A stretch of DNA of 11,380 nucleotides, from assembly GCA_031257595.1 (NCBI GenBank), contig JAIROH010000109.1:1-11380 (forward strand). Reading direction: 5' to 3'. A program made the position numbers and the translations under genes. The notes beneath the pieces are model-generated. The model worked only from the letters and a program-made list of their open reading frames with translations. It had not been told where the DNA came from and searched no databases. The first letter of the stretch is position 1. Every line of letters starts with the position of its first letter. Below are positions 4,832-11,380 of this stretch, piece by piece. The stretch is from Treponema sp. Its GTDB lineage: Bacteria > Spirochaetota > Spirochaetia > Treponematales > Breznakiellaceae.

Positions 4832-6888
4832 GCCGCTTTCAAAATCCCGGAGCGCTTTCTCCACGGCTTTTACGGCTGCTGGAGCTTTTACTGCGTTCCG
4901 TCGAGCCGGTAAAGGTTGACGTTTTGGCTTCGGCGCTGGGTACAAGCCGCCGGACTATTTTTCGGGAACTGGAAAACGCCGATTCGGTACTAAGCGTATT
5001 CGAGGCCGCGCTAAACTCCGTTCCCGGCAGAGGCATTGCCTTTTCCGGGAGCGGTGATGTCCGCCAAAAACTGCTTGAGAAGCTTTCTGAATACAGGCCG
5101 CAGTCCGTTTCCAAAAAGGAACGGCTGCTCCGCCTTTTGATTGAACTTGTCGCCAATTCAGGAAAGATACAGAAACTGTATTACTACTCAAGTTCCCTTG
5201 AAGTAAGCGAGTCCACAGTGAGCAACGATCTTGATGAGCTTGAGACATGGCTTACCGGCCGGGACCTTTCCCTTACCCGTAAAAGCGGCCTGGGGGTACA
5301 GTGTGACGGAAGCGAAGAAGCGTTACGCGCGGCCCTTGTAAGCCGTTTCATGCTTGACGGAGATTCGGGCGGGAAATCATACACTTCCGCTTTTGGTTTT
5401 CCCGGAGAAGACATAGAGACGGGCGTACGGGAAATTTTGCGCAGAAAAAACGGCATTGTCGACTGGATGACCCCGGAATCTTTTTGCCTTATTTCCCTCT
5501 ACCTTATGGTGATGGTTGTCCGTGTACAAAAGGGAGATATCGTTTCAAACGGACAGGTTTCGGGGGGAGATTTTCAGAATGCCCTTGCCGGAGAACTCGC
5601 CTCGGAAGCGGAAAAAGAGTTTTCAATAACGCTGCCGGAAACAGAACGGCAGGCCCTGTCGGGGTGGATTCAGGCATGCAGGTCGAAGCAGGAAAGTCCT
5701 CTTGAGCCGGGGCCGGTGGATCGGCGGGACCTTATTCAACATCTTGTGATGCAGATGATAGACCGTTTCGATCCCCTTGTTGCCGTAATTTTAAAAACCA
5801 ACGAACAATTGACCAGGCTTTTGTCCAGGCATCTGGAGTCGGCGCTGCCCAGGCTGACGGGAGGAATAGAACTTCCCAATCCGCTGGAAACGAAACTGGT
5901 AAAACACTACCCCAAGGTATACGAAAAAACCTGCCGGGCGGTAAAGGTTTTGGAAGAACATCTGGGCATTCCGGTTCCGTCACACGAAATTTCATTTATA
6001 CAGATACATTTTCTGGCGGCCCTTGCCGTTCTGGGAGAACGGAATGTGGGACGGCGTTCCCTTCGGGCGGGCATTGTATGCGTATCCGGCATCGGCATGT
6101 CCTATATGCTGGCCTATCAGGTACGCAAGCGTTTTAAGGGAGAACTGGAAGTTGAAGTATCGGCTTATGATGAAAAAGATTCCTGGGCCGGCGCCGATTT
6201 TCTTATCTCCACCATACCGTTAACGGAAACCGACAAACCCGTAGTTCGGATACAGACGATCATGGAAGAGGAAGACTACCAAAAAATTCAGGCGGCCATT
6301 GACGCGTTTACCTTTACCGAACGGGCGGCGGAAGTTCCGCCCCAATCCGTCTTTTTGGAAAAACGGCTGGATGACCTTATCGGGATTTTCATGCAGTCAA
6401 GGCGTCTGCTTGACAGCTTTACCGTTGTACCCATCAACGCCGGCTGTACCTTTGACGAACTTGTCCGTTTCGCCGCCGCCCGCTTTTCGCCTGAAAATCA
6501 GGAAGCGGTTTACCGGGCCTTTCTGTCAAGAGAAGCTCTGGACAGCCAGGTTGTCACCGACCTGGGAATAGTTTTGCTGCATACCCGCGCCGCGGAAAAT
6601 ACGGTATTTGCGGTGATTGTTCCTGAGGGAGGCTCGTTTACCGGAGACTATTTGAAGAACATCAAAAGCTGCGTGGTCATGCTGCTGCCCGGAAATGCTC
6701 CCGAAGAGATGGCCGGGTTAATGGGAAGAATTTCCACAGCTTTGATTGACATGCCGTTTTTTCTTGAAGCGGTCCAAACAGGAAACCGTGAAACCATGCA
6801 CGCGATTCTTGAAAGGGAAATTTCAGAAGTCCTGGCCCGGTGCGGCGGGAACCTCTTTCAGCCGGTAGAGAAACCGCCGGGGTTTTGA
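4828..6888 (+). CDS. mtlR: MtlR-type PRD transcriptional regulator
   Basis: 686 residues. Order: N-terminal HTH (about 12-55), second HTH of Mga type (about 97-160), PRD1 (about 190-295), PRD2 (about 300-405), a GatB-like EIIB (about 412-495) with Cys418 in VCVSGIGMS, and a C-terminal EIIA-like domain (about 515-670) with His585 in LLHTR. PRD2 keeps both family histidines, His335 (HLESALPRL, before NPLETK) and His394 (EISFIQIHF). PRD1 contains no histidine; Tyr225 and Trp280 stand near the expected sites. In Bacillus MtlR, phosphorylation of PRD2 by HPr activates, and EIIB/EIIA-site phosphorylation modulates activity. It probably activates this cluster. The start is TTG 4828, overlapping the ptsH stop by 4 bases; no nearby ATG and no strong ribosome site exist, so translation probably depends on coupling. 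Confidence 0.88.
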   Translation: MSRFQNPGALSPRLLRLLELLLRSVEPVKVDVLASALGTSRRTIFRELENADSVLSVFEAALNSVPGRGIAFSGSGDVRQKLLEKLSEYRPQSVSKKERLLRLLIELVANSGKIQKLYYYSSSLEVSESTVSNDLDELETWLTGRDLSLTRKSGLGVQCDGSEEALRAALVSRFMLDGDSGGKSYTSAFGFPGEDIETGVREILRRKNGIVDWMTPESFCLISLYLMVMVVRVQKGDIVSNGQVSGGDFQNALAGELASEAEKEFSITLPETERQALSGWIQACRSKQESPLEPGPVDRRDLIQHLVMQMIDRFDPLVAVILKTNEQLTRLLSRHLESALPRLTGGIELPNPLETKLVKHYPKVYEKTCRAVKVLEEHLGIPVPSHEISFIQIHFLAALAVLGERNVGRRSLRAGIVCVSGIGMSYMLAYQVRKRFKGELEVEVSAYDEKDSWAGADFLISTIPLTETDKPVVRIQTIMEEEDYQKIQAAIDAFTFTERAAEVPPQSVFLEKRLDDLIGIFMQSRRLLDSFTVVPINAGCTFDELVRFAAARFSPENQEAVYRAFLSREALDSQVVTDLGIVLLHTRAAENTVFAVIVPEGGSFTGDYLKNIKSCVVMLLPGNAPEEMAGLMGRISTALIDMPFFLEAVQTGNRETMHAILEREISEVLARCGGNLFQPVEKPPGF

Positions 6889-6895
6889 AACCGGC
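6861..6895 (+). repeat. Nested hairpin around the mtlR stop codon
   Basis: GCCGGT (6861-6866) pairs with ACCGGC (6890-6895), and inside it AAACC (6871-6875) pairs with GGTTT (6881-6885). The two stems are separated by a symmetrical 4x4 internal loop whose right side holds the TGA (6886-6888). It ends 13 bases before the mtlF ribosome site. There is no U-tract, so a role in 3' protection, or in setting mtlR-to-mtlF stoichiometry, is more likely than termination. Confidence 0.4.
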
Positions 6896-6919
6896 TATAT
6901 GAATTATAAGGAAGGGATT

Positions 6920-7357
6920 ATGGCAATACCAATACTCAAGAAAGACAACATTGTTCTTAACCAACCCAAAGCGGAACGCGAAGAAGTGATCCGCCGCTGC
7001 GGACGCATGCTGGTGGATTCCGGCTATGTCAACGAACGTTACATCGAAGGGATGATCAAGCGGGACAATTCCTTCAGCACCGGGATAGGAAATTTTATAG
7101 CCATTCCCCATGGTGAGGAAGCCTACAAGAAGGATATTATCACTACCGGAATCGTGGCGCTGGCGTACCCCGAAGGCATAGACTGGCACGGGAAGCCGGT
7201 ACATTTGGTGATTGGCATTGCCGCCAAAGGTGACGAACATCTCGACATCATGGGGAACATCGTAGACAACTTCGAGACCGAAGATGACGTTGTCAAACTT
7301 GTCAAAAGCGCCGGCATTGACGAAGTGTACCGGATCCTGAGCGGTGAAGTGGCATGA
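6920..7357 (+). CDS. mtlF: PTS mannitol-type EIIA component
   Basis: 145 residues, the normal length for MtlF. ATG 6920 is chosen because AAGGAAGGG lies just before it; an in-frame ATG at 6899 lacks a site. The phosphorylated histidine is His64 in FIAIPHG, and the protein has the usual PTS EIIA type-2 pattern (ITTGIVALAYPEGIDW, then VHLVIGIAA). It accepts phosphate from HPr and passes it to the EIIB Cys379 of MtlA, and by analogy with Bacillus could also phosphorylate the EIIB-like domain of MtlR. It is separate from EIICB as in Bacillus and Staphylococcus, unlike the fused E. coli MtlA. Its TGA overlaps the ATG of the next gene (ATGA). Confidence 0.92.
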   Translation: MAIPILKKDNIVLNQPKAEREEVIRRCGRMLVDSGYVNERYIEGMIKRDNSFSTGIGNFIAIPHGEEAYKKDIITTGIVALAYPEGIDWHGKPVHLVIGIAAKGDEHLDIMGNIVDNFETEDDVVKLVKSAGIDEVYRILSGEVA

Positions 7358-8307
7358 TAATTACCGTAACCCTGAACCCCGTACTGGACAAAACCGCCCG
7401 GGTCGATGCGCTGCGCGTCAATGCCCTTAACCGTCTGAGCGGCGTTACCCTGGATGCCGGCGGCAAGGGTGTAAACGTTTCCGCCATGATCCGTTCCCTG
7501 GGCGGCGAAAGTATTGCCGTCGGATTTTTGGGCGGTGGTACCGGAGAGGAATTAAGGGCCCTTATCGCCAAAAAGGGGATCAAATCCGATTTTGTGCGTA
7601 TCGCCGCCGTAACCAGAACCAATTTGAAGGTGGTAACCGATAACGGGGCTTTAACCGAATTCAACGAACCGGGCCCGGAGATACGGGACGGCGAATGGCG
7701 TGAACTGGAACAAAAAATTTCAGGCTATGGGGTAAAAGGAAATACCGTGGTACTTGCCGGAAGCCTTCCCCCCGGTCTTGGCAAAGACACCTATAAAAAA
7801 CTTTCCGTCACGCTGCGCCGGGCGGGAGCGGCGGTATTTCTTGACGCTGACGGTGAGGCGCTGAAACAGGCCCTCCAGTCCGCGCCGGATGGTATTCCCG
7901 GCTATATCAAGCCGAACCGCCATGAACTGCTTCAGTATTTCGGCATAACGGATGACAAAGGCGCGTATCCGGAAACAAAGCTGGTGGAACTCTGCCGCAC
8001 GTTGATCGGCAGGGGCATTAAGCTGGTTGCCCTTTCAATGGGAGAAGCCGGGGCGATCTTTGTAACCGGGGAAGGTGCCTGGCGATCCCCGGCGCTTCCG
8101 GTACAGCCGCGCTCAACGGTAGGCGCGGGAGACAGCATGACCGGCGCCCTGGTCTACGGCTTTGAACAGGGTTTGCCGGAGGAACGCTGCTTTGCCCTTG
8201 CCATGGCCGCGTCCGCCGGCGCCTGCACCACAGAGGGAACCAATCCGCCTTCCCGCGCGTTGGTAGACGCGCTTTTATCACAAACGCGGATAGAAAAAAT
8301 AGCGTAA
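7354..8307 (+). CDS. fruK: PfkB-family sugar-phosphate kinase, 1-phosphofructokinase-like
   Basis: 317 residues, typical for the family. Visible motifs: TLNPVLD at the N-terminus (Asp12), GGKGVNVS (36-43), TRTNLKV (87-93) and TEFNEPG (101-107), KPNRHEL (186-192), and the ATP/anion-hole motif GAGDSMTGA (257-265) with catalytic base Asp260. The combination TLNPxxD, TRTNxK and KPNRxEL is most like FruK, which converts fructose 1-phosphate to fructose 1,6-bisphosphate; tagatose-6-phosphate kinase (LacC) and PfkB-type 6-phosphofructokinases share the fold and cannot be excluded. It is translationally coupled to mtlF by a 4-base overlap and ends with TAA followed directly by TGA. If the pathway ends in fructose 6-phosphate, a 6-phosphofructokinase activity would fit; a true FruK implies a fructose-1-phosphate branch. 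Confidence 0.85.
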   Translation: MIITVTLNPVLDKTARVDALRVNALNRLSGVTLDAGGKGVNVSAMIRSLGGESIAVGFLGGGTGEELRALIAKKGIKSDFVRIAAVTRTNLKVVTDNGALTEFNEPGPEIRDGEWRELEQKISGYGVKGNTVVLAGSLPPGLGKDTYKKLSVTLRRAGAAVFLDADGEALKQALQSAPDGIPGYIKPNRHELLQYFGITDDKGAYPETKLVELCRTLIGRGIKLVALSMGEAGAIFVTGEGAWRSPALPVQPRSTVGAGDSMTGALVYGFEQGLPEERCFALAMAASAGACTTEGTNPPSRALVDALLSQTRIEKIA

Positions 8308-8335
8308 TGAAAAAACGTACAACGGAGAGTGTATT

Positions 8336-9604
8336 ATGGGACAGAAAACAAAAGCGGTACGGCTCTACGGGGCCGATGATCTCAGGCTGGAAGAATTTGA
8401 GCTTCCCGAAATAAGGGATGATGAAATTCTTGTTCGAGTTGTAAGCGACAGTATCTGTATGTCAACCTACAAGCTCCTGAAGCAGGGCAAGAAACACAAG
8501 CGATGCCCCCAAAATGTCGATACCAATCCAATCATCATCGGGCATGAATTTGCCGGGGACATCGTCAAAGTGGGCGCAAAGTGGCGGCACGAATTCAAAG
8601 AAGGTGAAAAATTCGCCCAGCAACCCGCCCTCAATTACAAAGGCAGTCTTGCTTCTCCCGGTTATTCCTATGAATTTTTTGGCGGAGATACCACGTACTG
8701 TATCCTGCCCCATGAGGTGATGGAATTGGGATGTCTTCTTCACTACGACGGGGATGCGTATTTCTACGCTTCCCTGGCGGAACCGGTAAGCTGCATTATC
8801 GGCGGCTATCACATGATGTACCATACCAACAAACAGAATTACAACCACGCCATGGACATTAAACCGAACGGCAATGTATTGATCCTCGGCGGCGCCGGTC
8901 CCATGGGACTTGGCGCGGTTGAATATCCGCTTTACGGCGGAAACCGGCCCGGAAAAATCGTTGTTACCGACGTGGATGACGGACGGCTGCGCCGGGCGGA
9001 ACAGCTTATCAGTCCTGAAACGGCGAAAAAGCGGGGCGTGGAGCTGTACTATGTAAACCCCCGCGACCACGCGGATCAGTACGCCTTCCTGATGAATCTG
9101 AGCGGCGGAACGGGTTATGATGATGTGTTCGTCTATGCTCCCATACGGGAACTCGCGGAACTGGGCGACAGGCTTATGGCATTTGACGGCTGTCTTAACT
9201 TTTTTGCCGGGCCGGAGGACAAAAATTTTTCCGCCATGATGAATCTGTACAACTGCCATTATACCGCTACCCATATTTTGGGAAGCACCGGCGGCAACAC
9301 CGACGACCTCAAGGAGGCGCTTAAACTTTCCTCGGAAAAGAAAATTCGCCCGGCTGTCATGGTAACCCACATCTGCGGGCTTGAAGAGGTCGCCGGCGCG
9401 GTGGCGAATTTGCCGGGACTGCGTGCGGGTAAAATCGTAACATATACCCACACCGGCCTGCCTCTGACCGCCCTGTCGGACTTTGAAAAACTCGGACGGC
9501 GCGATCCCTTTTTCGCGAAACTTCACAAAAGCTGCGAAGCCCATCAGGGGCTCTGGAACGCCGAAGCGGAATCGATTCTTCTTGATCATTTTGGAGCGGC
9601 ATGA
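8336..9604 (+). CDS. sorE: L-sorbose-1-phosphate reductase-like zinc dehydrogenase
   Basis: 422 residues. It is a medium-chain dehydrogenase with N-terminal catalytic domain motifs Cys41 (SDSICMS), GHE (69-71) and Glu149 (LAEPVSC), which can bind the catalytic zinc. The four-Cys structural zinc loop of ordinary alcohol dehydrogenases is absent. The Rossmann domain has GGAGPMGLGA (185-194) with Asp212 after beta-2, favouring NAD. The C-terminal blocks CLNFFAGPEDKNFSA (286-300) and STGGNTDDLKEA (317-328), and the length, match my recollection of the SorE family (about 410 residues), which reduces L-sorbose 1-phosphate to D-glucitol 6-phosphate. It would feed the SrlD-like SDR encoded divergently. 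The start has CGGAGAG 6 bases upstream. The stop overlaps ptsI by 4 bases. Activity on another ketose or hexitol phosphate is possible. Confidence 0.83.
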   Translation: MGQKTKAVRLYGADDLRLEEFELPEIRDDEILVRVVSDSICMSTYKLLKQGKKHKRCPQNVDTNPIIIGHEFAGDIVKVGAKWRHEFKEGEKFAQQPALNYKGSLASPGYSYEFFGGDTTYCILPHEVMELGCLLHYDGDAYFYASLAEPVSCIIGGYHMMYHTNKQNYNHAMDIKPNGNVLILGGAGPMGLGAVEYPLYGGNRPGKIVVTDVDDGRLRRAEQLISPETAKKRGVELYYVNPRDHADQYAFLMNLSGGTGYDDVFVYAPIRELAELGDRLMAFDGCLNFFAGPEDKNFSAMMNLYNCHYTATHILGSTGGNTDDLKEALKLSSEKKIRPAVMVTHICGLEEVAGAVANLPGLRAGKIVTYTHTGLPLTALSDFEKLGRRDPFFAKLHKSCEAHQGLWNAEAESILLDHFGAA

Positions 9605-11232
9605 TGATCACGTTGCAGGGTAAAGGTGTAAGCGCGGGGATAGCCAAAGGCCGGCTTTTTTTTCTTAAGCGAAAAACGCTGTCGGTAGAAAAACAGCCCG
9701 TAGAAGATCCAGGCAAAGAAATAGAGCGGTTTAACGCCGCGCGGCGGACGGCGGCGGATCAGCTTGATGCGTTGTCTGCGGCAATGGTGGACAAAATCGG
9801 AAAAGAAAACGCTCTGCTCTTTGAAATTCACCGGATGATACTGGAAGATACCGACTTTTGCGATCCGGTTATCGAGATCATCAACACGGAAAAAGTATGC
9901 GCCGAATACGCGGTAAACACCGCGGGTTCCCGTCTTGCCCAGGAATTCGCCGACATAGACGATGACTATATGAAGGCCCGCGCAATCGATATGTACGATG
10001 TTTCCAAGCGGGTAATAGAAATACTGTTGGGAGAGGAACAGACCGCCGGCCGGAACGACGAGCCCGTGATCCTTGCCGCCGATGATTTCACTCCCAGCGA
10101 GACGGCCCAGCTTGATCGTGATAAGACGCTTGCCCTGGTGTCGTGTCAGGGAGCGGCCAATTCCCACACGGCGATTTTTGCCCGTACCATGGGAATCCCG
10201 GCCATTATTTCCTTCGGGGCATTTTTGTCCGGAGACCTTTCGGGAAAGCAGGCGATTCTTGACGGCGAAACAGGAGCGCTGTACATTGATCCGGAATCGA
10301 AAATAATACGGGAACTGGAAGAAAAGGCGGAACGGCAGCGGCGGGAAAAAGAAAACCTTGAAAAAATGCGGGGAAAACCAACCCTTACCGGGAACGGCCG
10401 TCCGATGAAGCTCTTCGCCAATATCGGTTCGGTGAACGACGCCGATGCCGCCCTTGCCGGAGACGCCGAGGGGGTCGGCCTTTTCCGCAGCGAATTTCTC
10501 TATCTTGGCCGGGACAATTATCCTGATGAAGACACCCAATACGAAAGCTATCGGAAGGTGCTTGAAAAAATGAAAGAGCGCCAGGTAGTGATCCGTACCC
10601 TGGACATAGGCGCCGACAAACAGGCCGGCTACTTCCATCTGCCCGAAGAAGAAAATCCCGCCATGGGTATGCGGGCGATCAGGATTTGCCTTACCCGTCC
10701 CGACCTTTTCAAAACCCAGCTGCGCGCCATCTACCGGGCCTCGGCGCATGGCAACGCGGCGATTATGTTTCCGATGATAAGCTCCCTTGACGAGCTGCGG
10801 CGCGCCAAAGAACTGGCGAAAGAGGCGCGGGAAGAACTTGCCGCCAAAAACATTCCCTTCAAAACCGATGTTCCTGTCGGCATCATGATTGAAACTCCGG
10901 CGGCGGCGATCATAAGTGACCTTCTGGCAAAGGAGTCGGATTTTTTCAGCATCGGCACGAACGATCTAACCCAGTACACCCTCGCCATAGACCGGCAGAA
11001 CGATTCCCTCTCTTCGTTCTGCGACACTCACCACGAAGCGATACTGCGCCTTATTCGGCTGAGCTGCGAAAACGCCCACAAAGCGGGTATCTGGTGCGGC
11101 ATCTGCGGCAGTCTGGGCGCCGACCTTACACTGACAAAAACCTTTGTCGATATGGAACTCGATGAGCTTTCTGTAGAGCCTTCGTATATATTAAAACTCC
11201 GCGCGCTTATTGCCGGCTGTTATACGCCATAA
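9601..11232 (+). CDS. ptsI: PTS Enzyme I (PEP-protein phosphotransferase)
   Basis: 543 residues. EI moves phosphate from PEP to HPr in the cytoplasm. N-terminal HPr-binding domain about 1-145, swivelling phosphohistidine domain about 150-235 with His189 in ANSHTAIFAR, and PEP-binding barrel about 265-543. Key residues fall on the E. coli numbers: Arg296 (GLFRSEF), Arg332 (IRTLDIGADK), Glu431 (ETPAA), Asn454-Asp455 (GTNDLTQY), Arg465 and Cys502. Two oddities: the motif after Cys502 is GSLGAD where E. coli has GELAGD, and the protein ends about 30 residues earlier than the usual 570-575. The start is ATG 9601, overlapping the sorE stop (ATGA), or ATG 9604, better spaced from GGAG; both give nearly the same protein. 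Last gene of the operon. Confidence 0.94.
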   Translation: MMITLQGKGVSAGIAKGRLFFLKRKTLSVEKQPVEDPGKEIERFNAARRTAADQLDALSAAMVDKIGKENALLFEIHRMILEDTDFCDPVIEIINTEKVCAEYAVNTAGSRLAQEFADIDDDYMKARAIDMYDVSKRVIEILLGEEQTAGRNDEPVILAADDFTPSETAQLDRDKTLALVSCQGAANSHTAIFARTMGIPAIISFGAFLSGDLSGKQAILDGETGALYIDPESKIIRELEEKAERQRREKENLEKMRGKPTLTGNGRPMKLFANIGSVNDADAALAGDAEGVGLFRSEFLYLGRDNYPDEDTQYESYRKVLEKMKERQVVIRTLDIGADKQAGYFHLPEEENPAMGMRAIRICLTRPDLFKTQLRAIYRASAHGNAAIMFPMISSLDELRRAKELAKEAREELAAKNIPFKTDVPVGIMIETPAAAIISDLLAKESDFFSIGTNDLTQYTLAIDRQNDSLSSFCDTHHEAILRLIRLSCENAHKAGIWCGICGSLGADLTLTKTFVDMELDELSVEPSYILKLRALIAGCYTP

Positions 11233-11257
11233 GCCGTATATACACGGCTTATGGCGT
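11224..11257. terminator. Strong hairpin over the ptsI stop, between convergent genes
   Basis: ACGCCATAAGCCGT (11224-11237) and ACGGCTTATGGCGT (11244-11257) are perfect 14-base arms around a 6-base loop. The left arm includes the last two codons and the TAA (11230-11232) of ptsI. It lies 12 bases from the stop codon of the convergent gene, so it could serve both strands. Neither side has a clear U-tract, so it may block exonucleases rather than terminate by itself. Confidence 0.6.
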
Positions 11258-11269
11258 TACGCCTGACGG

Positions 11270-11380
11270 CTATACCCCCAGCCTGTTCCTCCGCATAAGG
11301 TCCAGAGGGGTCTGTACCGTTGCCGGCTTATAGCCCGGCAGCGGCATCACCCGTTCGTGGATTGCGTCGATGATCCAGCT
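11270..11380 (-). CDS. 3' end of an unidentified convergent gene (partial)
   Basis: On the minus strand an open frame enters at the window edge and runs 36 codons to a TAG (11272-11270). The visible C-terminal peptide contains PLPGYKP and ends TPLDLMRRNRLGV; its composition and GC-ending codons match the neighbouring genes, supporting real coding sequence. I do not recognise the family from this tail. Gene orientation is convergent with ptsI, and the two share the hairpin between them. The start and most of the gene lie beyond base 11380. Confidence 0.55.
   Translation of the reverse strand, partial: SWIIDAIHERVMPLPGYKPATVQTPLDLMRRNRLGV

Noticed and set aside
8462..9589. Long minus-strand open frame antisense to the sorE-like gene
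   Set aside because: The plus frame carries the dehydrogenase motifs and a proper ribosome site; the antisense product shows no family pattern.
9586..10749. Long minus-strand open frame antisense to ptsI
   Set aside because: The plus frame is unmistakably Enzyme I with every PEP-site residue; the antisense product is a compositional mirror.
1..11380. CRISPR array, tRNA, rRNA, insertion sequence or attachment site
   Set aside because: No regularly spaced repeats, tRNA-like cloverleaf, rRNA sequence, transposase or integrase signature was seen on either strand.

Overview
The window is dominated by a divergent gene cluster for uptake and breakdown of a hexitol or ketose. It encodes what looks like a complete phosphoenolpyruvate:sugar phosphotransferase (PTS) relay: Enzyme I, HPr, a mannitol-type EIIA and a mannitol-type EIICB, with an MtlR-type PRD regulator. 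Accompanying enzymes are a sorbitol-6-phosphate dehydrogenase-like SDR, an L-sorbose-1-phosphate-reductase-like dehydrogenase, a FruK/PfkB sugar-phosphate kinase and a PHP-fold protein of unknown role. DNA is moderately GC-rich, genes are tightly packed with ATGA/TTGA overlaps, and Shine-Dalgarno sites are strong. Organism assignment is tentative: a fermentative bacterium, and the overall style would fit a moderately GC-rich spirochaete such as a gut treponeme, but no marker gene proves it.

Layout. 1-165: AT-richer intergenic DNA with nested inverted repeats, at the 3' end of the leftward operon. 166-2834 (minus): PHP protein then SDR, overlapping by 4 bases. 2835-3085: divergent control region with candidate promoters and a structured mtlA leader. 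3086-11232 (plus): mtlA, ptsH, mtlR, mtlF, fruK-like, sorE-like, ptsI in one apparent operon; three junctions overlap by 4 bases and the only large gap (99 bases, mtlA-ptsH) carries two hairpins. 11224-11257: strong hairpin over the ptsI stop. 11270-11380 (minus): the tail of an unidentified convergent gene.

How it may work. EI takes phosphate from PEP, then passes it to HPr, EIIA and EIICB, which imports and phosphorylates the sugar. No mannitol-1-phosphate 5-dehydrogenase (MtlD) is present. The SorE-like and SrlD-like enzymes instead form the known L-sorbose route (L-sorbose 1-P to D-glucitol 6-P to fructose 6-P). The substrate is therefore more likely L-sorbose, D-glucitol or a relative than mannitol alone. 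The FruK-like kinase suggests that some flux arrives as a 1-phosphorylated ketose.

Most unusual points: a roughly 165-residue N-terminal extension on the SDR; a PHP protein with altered C-terminal metal motifs; an HPr with Lys at the Ser46 position; a regulator whose first PRD has no histidine; and a recurrent pattern of hairpins folded around stop codons.
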